The position numbers were made by a program, and so were the translations under genes. A DNA stretch of 64,000 nt, taken from contig MNCI01030304.1 of NCBI GenBank assembly GCA_015680685.1, positions 854,219 to 918,218 of the forward strand. Reading direction: 5' to 3'. Every line of letters starts with the position of its first letter. The first letter of the stretch is position 1. The stretch is from Gnetum montanum. Its lineage: Eukaryota > Streptophyta > Gnetopsida > Gnetales > Gnetaceae. The notes beneath the pieces are model-generated. The model saw nothing but the letters and a program-made list of their open reading frames with translations, was not told the DNA's origin and searched no databases. This document shows, piece by piece, positions 34,674 to 45,400 of the stretch.

Positions 34674-37463
34674 ATGGCCCCGAAACGTTCACAGCAGGAG
34701 GGTCCTGTCCAAGGTGGAATGAAACAACCTAGGAGAGGTAGAAGACAAGGCCCTGCCGGACAACATATTGAACAGGAGGTGCACTCATTCAGTATCCATC
34801 AAGAAGAACCTCCTACCAGACGATCCAGGTAGACAAAAGAAGGAGTTGCTACTGCGCCTAAACCGGGACAACAACTCACGTTGCCCCTGGAATGTGTTCA
34901 GGCTATCCATACAAAGTCCACAATTACTTCGGTGATTGTAGAACTTAACTTCGAATCTTTTGCAGAGTTCGCTCCTGAGGCTATTAGGGATCACCTTAAA
35001 GGGTCTCCCTTATGGTCTGTCCTCTCTGAAAATGGTGCCTGGTACTTAGGTGAAACATACCTATTCTGGCACAATAAGGAACAAGGCACCACGGTTAACA
35101 TTGGTGGTGTGACAGTAGATTTTTCTACATAGGCAATTTCAGAAATGCTAAACCTTCCGAATTCATGCCCCCATGTTGCTCGATTATCTACCTGATCAGA
35201 CCCTGATGTGCGAAAGGATTGGTTAGAGAAGGCTTATGGTAGAGATAAAGCTTTCGGTGAGCTGACGACAGAAGAGTGGGTTTATTTTAAAATTGGAACC
35301 TATCACCTCTTCCCCACAAAAGGTTTGAAAAGAATTGCAACGTATGCGACAAGAGGATGTGCAGTGTTGATGGGAAAGGTTAATGCTAACCTTCCCCATC
35401 TATATTTGATGGAGATCCTAAGGTAATTCGAATAACGAAAGTCAGGGAAGATGGCACTCCCTTTTCCCTACCTTATCAGAAAACTGTGCCAACAGGCTCG
35501 TATTCGGGGATACACAAACGATGTCCTCCAAAAAGCCCAAAATGCTTCTTATGCTAAATTATTAAAGGTGCCAGCTCCCAAAAAGAGCACTAGCGAAGAG
35601 CTGGGACCAGATGAAGAACAAGAAGAACAGATGATTGGATCACCTGCAACTCAACTTGTAGGACCCAGTCAACCTCCAGCCACAAGTCCCAGCCAACAAC
35701 AAGAAGCAAGGCCCAGCACAGGCCAGGATCAACCGCCGCCGCAAGACTACAGACTGTCGATGAGCCATCTTAGGGCAATCGTTGAGATAGTTAGTTGGGA
35801 AAGTCGTGATGACGCAAACCTCTTCCACATCATCGATGATGCCAACCAGCCTACTATTTCAATAAATCGCACATGGGGTGAGTTATCAATGAAAATAGGA
35901 GGAGGGGAAAGCAGATGGTCACAACAGATCTTTGGACACGCAGCATCTTTTCAAGTGCAGTTAAAGACTGGTGAAGGGGCCATGGTGGTGGTCATGCAAC
36001 ACCAGGATGCCACGGGAGCTGCTGAAGTGGTCGCTGACCACATCAAAGAGTTCTTTAACGTGCATGTTGTACCACCAGTAGATATTTCAGGAGCACGGGA
36101 TGCTCAAACTATTTCCAGAACCTCAATGACTCTTGCGGAACATGAGGATGCCATGGACAGATTGCTTCAAATAGGACAAGTTTTGATGTATCTGTTTGAC
36201 ATCCCTCAGGATGTAACAGCAATTCAATCAGACCTCATTTCCACAAAGAGGAAGCTGGTCATATCCGAAGTAAGGGCCGAGCATGCTGAAGCTAAAGTGC
36301 AGAAACTACAAGAGCAGCTCGTAGCCTTACAAGTAGCACAGCGAGATCCTTTGCAATTTGTTCCCACAGACCAGATAGACAATTTTAGAACCGAGCAACT
36401 AACAAAACTAATTGCAGAAAATAAGAAGATGGCAGAAGAAAAGGAGACAGCCACTTGGGATGCCTCCGCAGCTCAAGCGCAAACTCATGCGCATCTTAAG
36501 GCACTCAGGGCCTTAGAGAAAGAAAATAAGCAGTTGGTTGCAAATAACCTTCGGTTGACTTCTGTGGAGAAACAAAAGAATGTTCTCGATGAACACTTTC
36601 ATCAGTTGCGAGAACAGTTCATTTGAGTCAACTAGGATGTAAGTCGTTTAGCCAAAGAGAACCAAACCCTCTCAATGGAGGAGGTACGCACTATTCGACA
36701 GAAATCAGCAATTGAGATAAGCGCATGGCAGAATGAGGCTAAACGACACGAGAAGCTGAAGGAGCATTTCCGTGATCAGGTGGGGATGTACAAACAAATC
36801 CTGGAGAAGGAGATCCATATGTCCAAGGCCCAAATCAACAACATCAGTGCCCAGCACACTGATTGGGGGGCCATATTGGACACTTATTCCTTCGCCCACC
36901 AAGCGGAAATTAAAAACCAGGACCTACAGATCCAAGACTTGACTGAATACATGGAGTTAGCAAACCTTCGATATGCCAACCTAGCCATGTTAACAGCAGG
37001 GCGCCCGAGGTCAGAGCTTGAGCAGCAGGTAGCCTCCACCCACATTAAATATGAAGCAGAATTAGCAGAGCAAAATAAGTTGGCTGAGAAACTAGATGTC
37101 GCAAATTCTGAACTCGCGATGGTAAAAGAAAGCTACCAAGGACAAAAAGATGTTGCAACTGACTTGGCTCAATAGCTAACAGAGCTTCACGAATACAAAG
37201 ACAAAGCCAGAGCCTATGAAGAGGAACGACGGGTGTTCACGGCATGGTATGTCAAGGCTAATCAGATGTTTCTGCAACTACCCTATCCATGGGAAGTGCC
37301 GACTCCATCAAACATCGGAGCATCAGCATGGACGGCACAAGACCCTTAGACCAAAGAGGAGAAGCTCCAGGCTATTCTTTAGCGTCGTCAACCTTCAAAG
37401 CTTGGAGCACGTGACAAAGGGATAGCACCCATGGAGGAGCCACCGCCACCAGGAACTACATGA
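34674..37463 (+). pseudogene. Family B copy 2: extra ORF, globular domain plus long coiled coil
   Basis: 929 codons in one frame from ATG 34674 to TGA 37461-37463, with about ten in-frame stops (for example near 34830, 35131, 35193, 35424, 36624, 37173) and no frameshift. Residues 1-60 are basic (MAPKRSQQEG start). Residues 70-251 form a globular domain (GSPLWSVLSENGAWYLGETY, FKIGTYHLFPTKGLKRI, GKVNANLPHLYLMEIL) that recalls, in layout only, the plant-transposon domains found in Athila-type ORFs. Residues about 295-360 are Pro/Gln/Ser-rich. Residues about 485-855 are heptad-rich coiled coil. The end has YPWEVPTPSNIG and PMEEPPPPGTT. No signal peptide or membrane span is seen. Function unknown; conserved in four copies in two families here. 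Confidence 0.75.
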
Positions 37464-37621
37464 GTTCCACATTTTTGTAGTTGTAGTATTTTTTCTCTGT
37501 GTTGTGTCTTTCCACACTGTGGCATTGTCCATTTCTTTTTCCAGTTAATAATCCCATACCTATCCACTGTGTAATCAATGAAGCTTGTTCTCCTTGTAAC
37601 TTGAGGACAAGTTTTTATTCA
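37464..37621. other. 3' untranslated part of family B copy 2
   Basis: About 160 bases between the extra ORF stop and the polypurine tract, including CTTGAGGACAAGTTTTTATTCAG, which is also present beside the LTRs at 7090-7110 and 22785-22810. No coding signal. Confidence 0.6.
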
Positions 37622-37633
37622 GTCGTGGGGGTA
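37622..37633 (+). other. Family B copy 2: polypurine tract
   Basis: GTCGTGGGGGTA immediately before the LTR start TGATGAG, as in family A copy 2. Confidence 0.7.
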
Positions 37634-37659
37634 TGATGAGATGTGATTCGCATAGGCCA

Positions 37660-37750
37660 CGATATAGCATCCGCCGTGATATCGCATCCCTCGCGATATC
37701 ACATACGCGATATCGTGTCTTCCCTACGATATCACGTACGCGATATCGCA
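37660..37750. promoter_or_regulatory. GATATC palindrome array in U3
   Basis: Five GATATC at intervals of 17, 14, 19 and 14 bases, alternating with ACGTACGCGA. The other family B LTRs keep decayed versions (22670-22770 and 63610-63680). Spacing of roughly one to two helical turns and position just upstream of TATA suggest transcription-factor sites. Confidence 0.55.
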
Positions 37751-38178
37751 GTCCGTCACCATATCTATAAATAGGACACGGCTCTCCCTTGTTCGGAATC
37801 CCAGTTTTAGAGTAGCAAAGCTCTGGCAGTTTGATCCCCTCCAGAGTTAGATTTTTTCCCGTGTCTGCCCGCAGTGTGGTGAATGTAATTGTACGGTGTC
37901 TTTATTCGAGTGTGCCGTACTTGGACACGCACATGACCGACAATAAAGATTGAGATTACTTCATCATTGCAGCATTCACTTAGTTTATTTATTTGTTTGT
38001 TTATTTAATGTTATTTATTGCTTTCATAGCGCGGTGTGAGTACGACTTGATTACGAGCATCTACGGATGTGTACGGCTAGTCAAGGAATCGGTTGCTCAT
38101 CGCGATTAGTCTCTCACCCTTAAACTCCTAGAAGCGGAAAGAGTACGACTTGATTACGAGAATTTAAGTGTAACTGCT

Positions 38179-38310
38179 TGGTAGCCCAATGGTGTAGCTA
38201 GGATCTACGCTTGGTAACCCAGTGGCGTATTTGGGATCTGTGCTTGGTAATCCCAATGGCGTACCTAGGATCTATGCTTGGTAGTCCCAGTGGTAGTCGT
38301 GCATGAAGTC
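38179..38310. repeat. Four-unit tandem repeat in the LTR
   Basis: Units of 33-34 bp beginning GCTTGGTAGCCC, GCTTGGTAACCC, GCTTGGTAATCCC and GCTTGGTAGTCCC, each with an (A/G)TGG core and most ending GGATCT. The same units are at 30739-30847, a shorter set is in the family A LTR (about 17410-17480, inverted), and a decayed set is at 63905-63980. Confidence 0.8.
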
Positions 38311-38640
38311 CAAGATGTGTACAGTTGATCAAGGAATTGGTTGCTCGTCGCACTTAGGCTAGATTAGATTTTCTTACCCTTTCCCTCATAGCTTAGCTTA
38401 GTTGATATTATTTTCCACTACCTTCAGGAGTAGCGATAGAATTAGGAACACATCATACACCTCATCTAGACTAAACCATACATGACATATGCAATACTAG
38501 TCTAGGTGGGAAGACAGTGAACTGCGACCTAAGGCTAACTATCTAGGTGCCACAACAAGTCCATCTGCAAAGTTCGACCAGATCGCGCGTGCGACGCTCA
38601 TTTCGTATGGTTGAGTGTAGGGGTACCTCGCCACTCATCA

Positions 38641-39545
38641 GTTGGTGATCAAAACATGCCTAACAATGTCATTGATGTAATGAACTATTTCTCCCCTTCA
38701 ACAAATTTTCTTGATGAGGCATGGAAAGAGGGGTGTCTTCCTTCCATGTTCATTTTCTTTAACCCACTTCTCCATCTTTAGATAGATCAATTGTGGAAGG
38801 TTGATGAAGAATCTCCCACTCAGAGTAGTGCATGCTTTGGTAGAGAAGGTAGTGATTTTTCTTTTCCTTACTATGGGATTAAGGTGAAAGGTCATAATCT
38901 TGTAGTGGATCCTCTTTGTTGGTGTGAGTATGTTAAACTCCTTACAGTTGACACCATAGCACTATTGAACCCATTCTTACTTGATGCTGGGATCTGCATG
39001 CATTGGGATCTCAACAAGACTTGCCCCTATTTTTGGTAACCCAAGCACTTATGTAATGGCCTGCATCGAGTAGGACACTAAGATTTCCTTGATTTTGACT
39101 ATTGAACCAACCTTCTTGTTGTTCTAGAATAGGAATATCTCTCCCATGTACCACTGCTTGATGGAATTGATGATTGGCCACATGGGAGAGGCCTTTAGCT
39201 AGTCCTGCACTTCTTTTAGTGCTTGCTTCCAAAAAGGAAAATTTTAACTCTTAGAGCACTAATTTATAAACCTCTCATGATTTGATCTAATTCAAGAAAG
39301 CTTCTATCAAGGTCACCTCCAGATCTGCTTGTTGTGCTGGTGCATTTCCCCAATGGGAGTGTTCTATTGTTGTTGCTGGTTCTGGAATATGTTTGATAGA
39401 TTCCACCTCAACCTCTTCTCTAAGAGGACCTATGGCATGGATTGTAAGCAATTATTCCTAGGCCTATTCTTGGCCCCTTCCTATTCTAAGCAATTTCTTC
39501 CTTGGTTGATACAGTCTTGCTTTCTGCATGTTCTTTCCTTTTTGT
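38641..39545 (-). pseudogene. Family A copy 3: extra ORF, N-terminal part
   Basis: From about 39545 the frame-shifted remnant covers the basic N-terminus (HKKERTCRKQD-like) and the globular domain. The part at 38698-38895 reads MTFHLNPIVRKRKITTFSTK...SGRFFINLPQLIYLKM...PCLIKKIC, which aligns with FKIGTYHLFPTKGLKRIATY...GKVNANLPHLYLMEIL...PYLIRKLC of family B. The coiled coil is lost at the junction at 38640. Confidence 0.6.
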
Positions 39546-39959
39546 GCAATCTTCGGTCACAACATATTTGTGGATTAGTAGATATAATGTATAACTTTAA
39601 ACTTTTGAATACCTTCTCTCATTAGTTAGTTATACTTTAGCTAAGGTTGGACCATGGCAAATTGATATTTTATTAATTATTTATTGTAAATGTACCAAAG
39701 CTAATTGGGAAGGTTTAACTCTTGTCATTTGGTGTTTAATAATTGATTTCTTAGTTAAACCTTTGTGGGAATTATAAAAATGGCAAAAGGTTTTCTATTA
39801 AAAATGATACATTTGTGGCCTCTGCAATGAAGAGCTTACCTCTAGTATCTATAGGGTTGAAAAATGAAGTGATTTGGATAAATGGTTAGGAAGTTATGGG
39901 CTTCGAAAGGTTCTACGCTCTGAAAAATTGAAAACTCCCTTGACATTTGTGAGAGAATG

Positions 39960-40085
39960 TAAAAATTTCCAAGTGGAGTTGGGTATATATATATAATTTT
40001 TTCCTTACATTAACGAGGCCCCATATATAGGGCCTCATTTATGGGTCTACTCCATCAATGGGGCCCCATATACAAAGCCAATCAA
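39960..40085 (-). promoter_or_regulatory. Family A copy 3: internal U3-like promoter
   Basis: On the minus strand GGGGCCCCATTGATGG, ATATGGGGCCTCGTTAATG and a TATA-like TTATATATATATACCC. The string GGCCCCATTGATG also occurs in the family A LTRs (17896 and 48726 on the plus strand). Same place as 10615-10745 in copy 2. Confidence 0.5.
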
Positions 40086-41980
40086 AAAAATTTCAAATTT
40101 GAATATCTTGAAAAATATAAGGAATTTTTCAATGAATTTAGGGTCCATGGAATTCTAGAAAAGCAAAGAATATGATAAAATCATTGAAAAGGATCTTTGA
40201 AACCTCAAAAACTAAAAAATTTGATAGAGAATGTGTTTAATGAATAAAATATGTAAAGGAGCACATGGTCTGATGCAGAAGATGGATGTATAAAAGATTC
40301 TGATTACAAGAATGTCCAAGGATAAGGTACTTAATGAACCTAACCAAGAGATATGAAAGTGGATAATCTTCATGGTAGGTACGTGCCTTGTTTACCATTG
40401 CATAACCTCAACCTAAGGAGTTCATGGGCCCCATAGATCATTAATGGTCAATGAACGTTAAGGATTAAAACCCAAAAGATTCTACCTAAGAATTCAAATA
40501 TGTTAGACCAAGACATGAAATTAAAAACATGAACTTTGGCAATGAGGTGAGTTACAATTAGCATAGATGGATAATGGAGAAGGTGGAATGGAATTCCAAA
40601 TTGAGGTCATAAAGAGTCCCTTGTGAGTTGTGTGTTTAAAATGACCTGAGAAGATCCATCCTTAGTCTAAACCAAAACCAACCTCTTTCAGTGACTTCAC
40701 ATTGCCACTACAAGATCAATCCACCCTTCAAAATACATGAGTACACCCACAAAACAACCATTGTTCCATAAAGAGAAGAAGGAAGTGAGAGAAGGTCTTA
40801 GTTAGAGAGAATCTTCAAGCATGGCTAACATGTCTGTCTAGTCCCATAACCAGTGCTTGTAATCCATTTATTTATCTAAGGCATGTGCTTTGAGTTCCCA
40901 TCATGTTTTTTTCTTTTTTTTATTTTTATTTTATTTTTTATATATTTCTTTCTTTTTGGATGGGAACCACACCATGCAAAGATGTTATTTGACTTATGGT
41001 TATTGGGTTACATGGACTAGTAAGAAGTCTATGAAAACACTCAAGCTCTCAAGTAGAAGAATACAAAGAGTATTGAGTCCTCTTGAAGTCACACCTAGTG
41101 CAAACCTTTGAATCCTTCCCAATTTTGGAAACTACCAAGGTCATGATTTAATTAAAGGTTGTTTAATGAAAAGAACCTTAAACTCCCAAAACAAGGAAAA
41201 CCATAGAGTTTGTGAATGGGTGGATGTTGTGGACTCACTGCCTGTTCCATGAAAAAGAAACCATGACTGAGCCATCATTACAAAATTCAAAAAAGAGAAA
41301 CTAGACATTAGCAAACAAAACATAAAGCACAAACCACCTTTAGTAATAGCTACAACACCATTGTTTGGCACAAAGCACGTTTATTAGCAAAAATTTGAAA
41401 ATCACAATCAAACAAAACAAAGTAAAAATATATATATAAGAAAGTGTAAAAATATTCAAGAAAGATTCAAATGTACTAATGATGGTGTAAAACACAAATG
41501 CTATAAAATAGAAAAAATATTTAAAATCGAAAAGATGTAAAAAAACCAAATTGCAAAGATAAAAATATGTAAAACAAAAAAAATAAAAAATTGAGGAGCC
41601 ATATGGATGATTAGCAAGGATGGCCATCTCCCCCATGATTGAGTTGGAAGGAGGAGATCCAAAAAATTAAGCGTGGTTGTTCATTCATTGAGGTATTTGT
41701 TACACTGGCTTGCTTGGGTTCATGGAAAGCTTTTACTTGTTGGATGTTGACCAATTGCTTTTTATTTGGGCTCTCAGGTTTGTATATGGTCATGGCCTTA
41801 GAAGGAAAGGTTTCATCAATTATATAGGATCCCTTCCATAACATTTGAAACTTTGTTTTCTAGGGTACATGTGTGGAGTTCTAGTTGAAACTTTACTTTT
41901 CATATTTTAAAGTCATGTTGTTGTTTGTGTAATGCCTTGTGTACTTCATTAAAAGATAGGGCCACTAATTGATTTTTTTG
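40086..41980. other. Family A copy 3: non-coding internal region
   Basis: Collinear with 10746-12630. T-rich run near 40906-40960 and A-rich run near 41575-41592. No supported gene. Confidence 0.6.
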
Positions 41981-41984
41981 TCTA

Positions 41985-42790
41985 GCACATTAAGGTTGAA
42001 AAATCTTTCTTTTTGTGCTAGACTTAGGTCAAGGTTTAGTTCATAAGTTTTTGAGAGTGTACGGAGCTCAAATTGAATTAAGAGAATTGGAAGTTTCCCA
42101 TACACTAACTTTTAGGGAGAGTAGCCAATAAGGAGTTTCCATGTTAAGAGGTAGGCCCAAAGGACATCATTAAGCTGTATGCTCCAATCTCTCTTATATT
42201 TGCTGATAGTTTTTATTAGAATCTTTATGATCTCCTAGTTAGTTAGCTCTGCTTGACTATTGGCTTGGGGGGGATAGGGTGTTGTTAACTTATGTTCAAC
42301 CCCCAAGCGTTGCATCAACTTTTGAAAAGTGACACTTGTAAAATGGGTTCCATTGTCGAAAATCAGTGAACATGGCATCCCAAACCTATTTACAACATTT
42401 TCTTATACAAATCTAGCAATAGTGGATGATGTGCAATTAGTGATAGCTATTGCTTCTACCTATTTAGTGCAATAGTTGATTGTTATGATGATGTATGTCT
42501 TTCCATTGGACATGGGTGTGATGGGATCCATGAAGTCAATGCCCCATATGTCAAAGGGATCTAGTGGTTGAATCCATTGTTAAGGACCCTCCATTCATGT
42601 AGTCATCCCACCATCTCTTTGATAGCATTTACAAGATTGGACAAATTGGTGAGCATCCTTAAAGATTGTGGGCCAATAGTATCCTACCATCAATATTTTT
42701 ATGGTTATGTGCCTCCCTACATAGTGGCCTTCACAAGGGCATTCATGAGCATCCTGGAGAATGCGTAATTAGTTTGTATCAAGGACACAC
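41985..42790 (-). pseudogene. Family A copy 3: integrase (decayed)
   Basis: Same order as copy 2: the zinc-binding remnant near 42650-42790, FDIWGIDFMDPITPM-like core start near 42520-42560, PYHPQANSQ region near 42260, and the WAY...KLPIGY block near 42120-42170. More stops than copy 2. Catalytic residues cannot all be read with certainty. Confidence 0.7.
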
Positions 42791-42969
42791 CAATGAACTA
42801 GGCCACCAATGCACACCTTGTAAAGGTGTCCATTAATTTCCATGAAGTACTTATCCTAATGAAGAAACTATTATTTCCTCCTAAAGTCCAAACCTTGTGG
42901 CATCTACTGGGTGAGAAGGTAAGTGAGGATGCCATCTTACCATTTTGTTTCTATGGGCACTTAGTCATT

Positions 42970-44275
42970 TATTGCTCTTGTAAAAAGGAGTTCATCTAGA
43001 AATTGATCAGAGAGTAGGCTCTTCTCCTCTTTTTTATTCCATCTTAACTAAGAAAGATAGTTAGTGAGAACATTCTCAATCCCTTTTCGATCTACTATTG
43101 TGAGATCGAATTCCTATAAGATCATGAGCCATCGTATGATGTGGGACTCACCATTGGCTTATTCATTAGGAAGTAGATGGCATTATGATTTGTGTGCACA
43201 AACATCTTATAGCCAAGCAGATAGTACTTGAACTTTTCAAGAGCATACACCACTACCATTAGTTATTTCTCAGTTGTGATGTAATTCAACTGTGTACCCA
43301 CAATGCTTCGGCTTATGCAGTTGATGTAATATGGATGTTTCTTATCATCCAACTATGTAAGCATGACTCCCAAGGCATAATTAGATGCATCAATCATTAT
43401 GTGAAATGATCTAGACCATTCTCATGCTTGTAGAATTGGAGTTTCTACGCATTTTTCCTTTAACTATTGGAATGCATGTTTGCACTCCTTGGTCCAAATG
43501 AATAGAGCATCTTTCTTCATAAGCTAGATCAACAAATTTGCAATCTTAGAGAAATTCTCTATAAACTGCCAATAGTAACTAGTGTGTCCAAGGAATGATC
43601 ATACATCTTTAAATGTCTTTGGTTGACATGCGATTCCATGGATGACCCTTATCTTTTTTAGGTCTTCCTCAATCCCTACCTAAGTAGTTCTATGCCCCAA
43701 CACTATGCCCTCTTGAACCATTAGATGTCTTTTTTGCCAATTGAGCCTAAGGTTTGTTTCAACACATCTTTTTAACACCTACTTAAGGTAATCCACGGCT
43801 TGCTCAAATGTAGCCCCATAGGTAGAGAAGTCATCCATAAAGACTTCTACCCTACTACCAATTTGCTCTTGAAAAATACTAAGGACCAAAATTTGAAAAG
43901 TTGCAGAGGCATTACACAAACTAGATGGCATCTTACAATATGAAAAAGTCCCCTAGGAACTCAATAATGTTGTCTTGGCCTAATCTTTAGGTGCAATTTG
44001 GATTTTTTTATAGCCACTATAACCATCCAAGAAGCTATAATAACAATTCCCAAATATGGTGTCCAACACTTGGTCCACAAATGGCAATGCAAATGATCTT
44101 TAAAGGTTGCCATATTTAACAGCCTAAAGTTAATATAGACCTGCCACTTGCCACCTTTCTTTTGCACAATTATGAGTGGGCTAACCCATTTACTATTTGT
44201 GATGGGATATATGAACTCTAACTTGAGGAGTTGTTTTATTTTCTCTTTGATAATTTGCTTCAACTTGGGATTCAG
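42970..44275 (-). pseudogene. Family A copy 3: reverse transcriptase and RNase H (decayed)
   Basis: Begins MKQIIKEKIKQLLKLEFIYP (44263), continues SKWVSPLIIVQKKGGKW and INFRLLNMATFKDH, then a one-base deletion near 44090 shifts the frame. The catalytic MDD is intact (43830-43838). It keeps about 45 bases near 43905-43950 (FATLQMAPSSLC-like region) that copy 2 lacks. RNase H motifs follow at 43400-42980. Confidence 0.8.
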
Positions 44276-44864
44276 CTACCTTTGTGGGTGCCTTTTTGGT
44301 TTCATGGCTAGGTTGGTGTAAATGCAATGTTGGCATATCCTTGGATCGATTCCAGTTAGCTCAAGATATAATCAAGCAAGGGCTACTGGCCATTTGTTGA
44401 CTAGCTACAACAGCTTGTCTTTTTTTTAGGAGAAAGATTTGCATTGATTATAACTAGCTTGCCATGTTTAAAAATGCATACTCCATGCTAGCTAGTAGAT
44501 TTTTTAACTCTAGGGGCTCTTACTTGAATTTATCAGGGATTAACATCTCTCCCCAACAAGTATCATCATCTTCATCATCAGAGAGTTGCTGATGAACTTG
44601 CTTAAGTTAATTCATACCTTTGACATAAGCACATGTTAGGCTCTTAGTTGGTTCTATGTATAGTATGCTATTATTAGAGTTAGCTATCAACCACTAGGTA
44701 CCCTCTTGTTTTGTGGCTACTACATATAGGCACCATTGGATATCTATTTCATGTGCATACTAACTACATGCTTTGATGAATGTACTCTTAATGGACCAGA
44801 TTTTCTGCATGCAATTGCACCCAATATAACTATATGTGGTGCATAAAACACACTTCTTCTCTAG

Positions 44865-45400
44865 TCATCCAAATTCATTTTCCTTGAAGATTTCCAAGGA
44901 GAGGTCCCTGATGCCCATTCGTCCATCAATAGTGCTCAACCATGCACATCCCATAATGATGGGAAAGTTATCTTTGCAGTTTTCTATCTTGATCATTAGA
45001 AGATCAACAAGGTAGGACCACCAACAAACTATGGTTACAATGTCCTCAACTAGTCCCAAAAGGGACTATGATTGATTGTTCTATCAATTCAAAATGAATG
45101 TTTCTCTTCTTGAAAGGTGATAGGTTCTAGGCCTTGTACATGTCATGGGAGATGAGATTGACACTGAAACCAGAATTAAGAAAATCCTTGCATGGCTCAT
45201 GTCCAGTGATCTGTAAGTAAATAAAAGCACTTCCTAGGTCAAATCTCTTTGAGGGAAGGTTTCTAGCTTTGATCCAATCAAAAACAACATGAGTTAACAT
45301 CACAGTGCAGATCTGAGGCAGCGTTTGGTTTGAAGAGTGCTGGAATCTGTTTGACGCAGAAGATGAGGGTGTTGGAGATATAGGGTGACTAGCCACATTA
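44865..45400 (-). pseudogene. Family A copy 3: retropepsin-type protease (decayed)
   Basis: Active-site region reads FLNSGFSVNLISHDMYKAL (about 45130-45190): the catalytic Asp of the D-S-G triad is Asn here, a G-to-A change. The frame then continues through GLVEDIVTIVCWWSYLVDLL (45000-45059) and FPIIMGCAWLSTIDGRMGI (44900-44975), the usual C-terminal half of Ty3/gypsy proteases. The only protease copy for family A in the window. Confidence 0.75.

Larger units (their letters stand above)
30682..38640 (+). mobile_element. Family B copy 2: best-preserved element
   Basis: Plus-strand element: partial 5' LTR, gap, gag (31405-32990), a non-coding spacer with internal promoter-like block, the 929-codon extra ORF (34674-37463), a polypurine tract and a complete 1007-bp 3' LTR. 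No pol domain is present. Only about a dozen stop codons separate gag and the extra ORF from being open, and no frameshift is visible in either. It is therefore much younger than the family A copies. It is joined head to head with copy 1 on the left and to family A copy 3 on the right, without a visible target site duplication. Confidence 0.8.
37634..38640 (+). repeat. Family B copy 2: 3' LTR
   Basis: 1007 bp, TGATGAG...CTCATCA. U3 has an array of five GATATC palindromes (37678, 37695, 37709, 37728, 37742), mostly as CGATATCGC/CGATATCAC. The TATA box CTATAAATA is at 37765-37773 and AATAAA is at 37942-37947. GAGTACGACTTGATTACGAG occurs twice (about 38037 and 38141). A tandem repeat of about 33 bp lies at 38179-38310. 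The right 90 bases (GTACCTCGCCACTCATCA) resemble the matching end of the family A LTR. Confidence 0.85.

Noticed and set aside
34674-37463. Extra ORF as a retroviral-type envelope
   Set aside because: Position fits, but no signal peptide, membrane span or cleavage site is visible; coiled coil alone is not enough.
38179-38310. Possible CRISPR-like array
   Set aside because: Units are directly tandem without spacers and sit inside an LTR of a plant retrotransposon.
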